A DNA stretch of 64,000 nucleotides from Macrosoma leucophasiata. Taxonomy: Eukaryota; Arthropoda; Insecta; Lepidoptera; Hedylidae. Position 1 is the stretch's first letter; every line of letters starts with the position of its first letter. The stretch is taken from the NCBI GenBank assembly GCA_036365455.1, contig JAWQUS010000010.1, positions 14,764,501 to 14,828,500 on the forward strand, written 5' to 3'. This document shows positions 63,941 to 64,000 of the stretch, piece by piece. The notes below the pieces were generated by a model that had not been told where the DNA came from, made no database searches, and saw only the letters and a list, made by a program, of their open reading frames with translations. Both the position numbers and the translations under genes were made by a program.

Positions 63941-64000
63941 ATACTTCTATCAGTATTTTTTTATTTTTTTTTGTTATAAATATATTACAGAAAATAAACT

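Overview
This window is eukaryotic DNA from an insect, most likely a moth or butterfly (Lepidoptera). The evidence is short coding exons with GT/AG introns, an insect-type NMDA receptor gene, and a dense load of repeats typical of lepidopteran genomes: tiny Helitrons with TC...CTAG ends, ACAG- and GATG-tailed repeats, tRNA-derived SINEs, mariner and Copia. There is no bacterial-type gene organisation.

Layout. (1) 7.3-41.7 kb, plus strand: eleven exons of an NMDA-type ionotropic glutamate receptor, GluN2/Nmdar2-like. The exons join in one frame and encode 1350 residues ending at a stop; the first exons (signal peptide, start of the amino-terminal domain) are not seen and may lie off the left edge. 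An intron of about 19.8 kb (10744-30585) holds two LINE fragments, 5S-derived and tRNA-derived SINEs, Helitrons, foldback elements and an unusual promoter-like repeat present three times at 14.05-15.5 kb. A decayed mariner sits in the intron after the M4 exon. (2) 41.7-50.7 kb: 3' flank and intergenic DNA with MITEs and a LINE relic. (3) 50.76-61.15 kb, plus strand: a five-exon gene for a secreted protein of the multiple inositol polyphosphate phosphatase (MINPP1, histidine acid phosphatase) family, 430 residues. Its reading frame is intact, but both catalytic signatures are replaced (RHG by KNG, HAE by QGT), so it looks like a pseudophosphatase. Its last intron carries a complete antisense Copia element (55985-60620) with apparently identical 208-bp LTRs, a perfect 5-bp target duplication and an uninterrupted 1300-codon ORF, hence a very young insertion. 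(4) 61.2-64.0 kb: a truncated mariner, an interspersed repeat and a second 5S-derived SINE.

The two host genes are not obviously related in function: one is a synaptic cation channel subunit, the other a secreted phosphatase-like protein. I found no CRISPR array, operon or defence system. The most interesting items are the MINPP-like pseudoenzyme, the roughly 255-residue Asn-rich insertion and altered pore of the NMDA receptor, the 5S rRNA-derived SINE, and the repeated promoter-like block near 14 kb.
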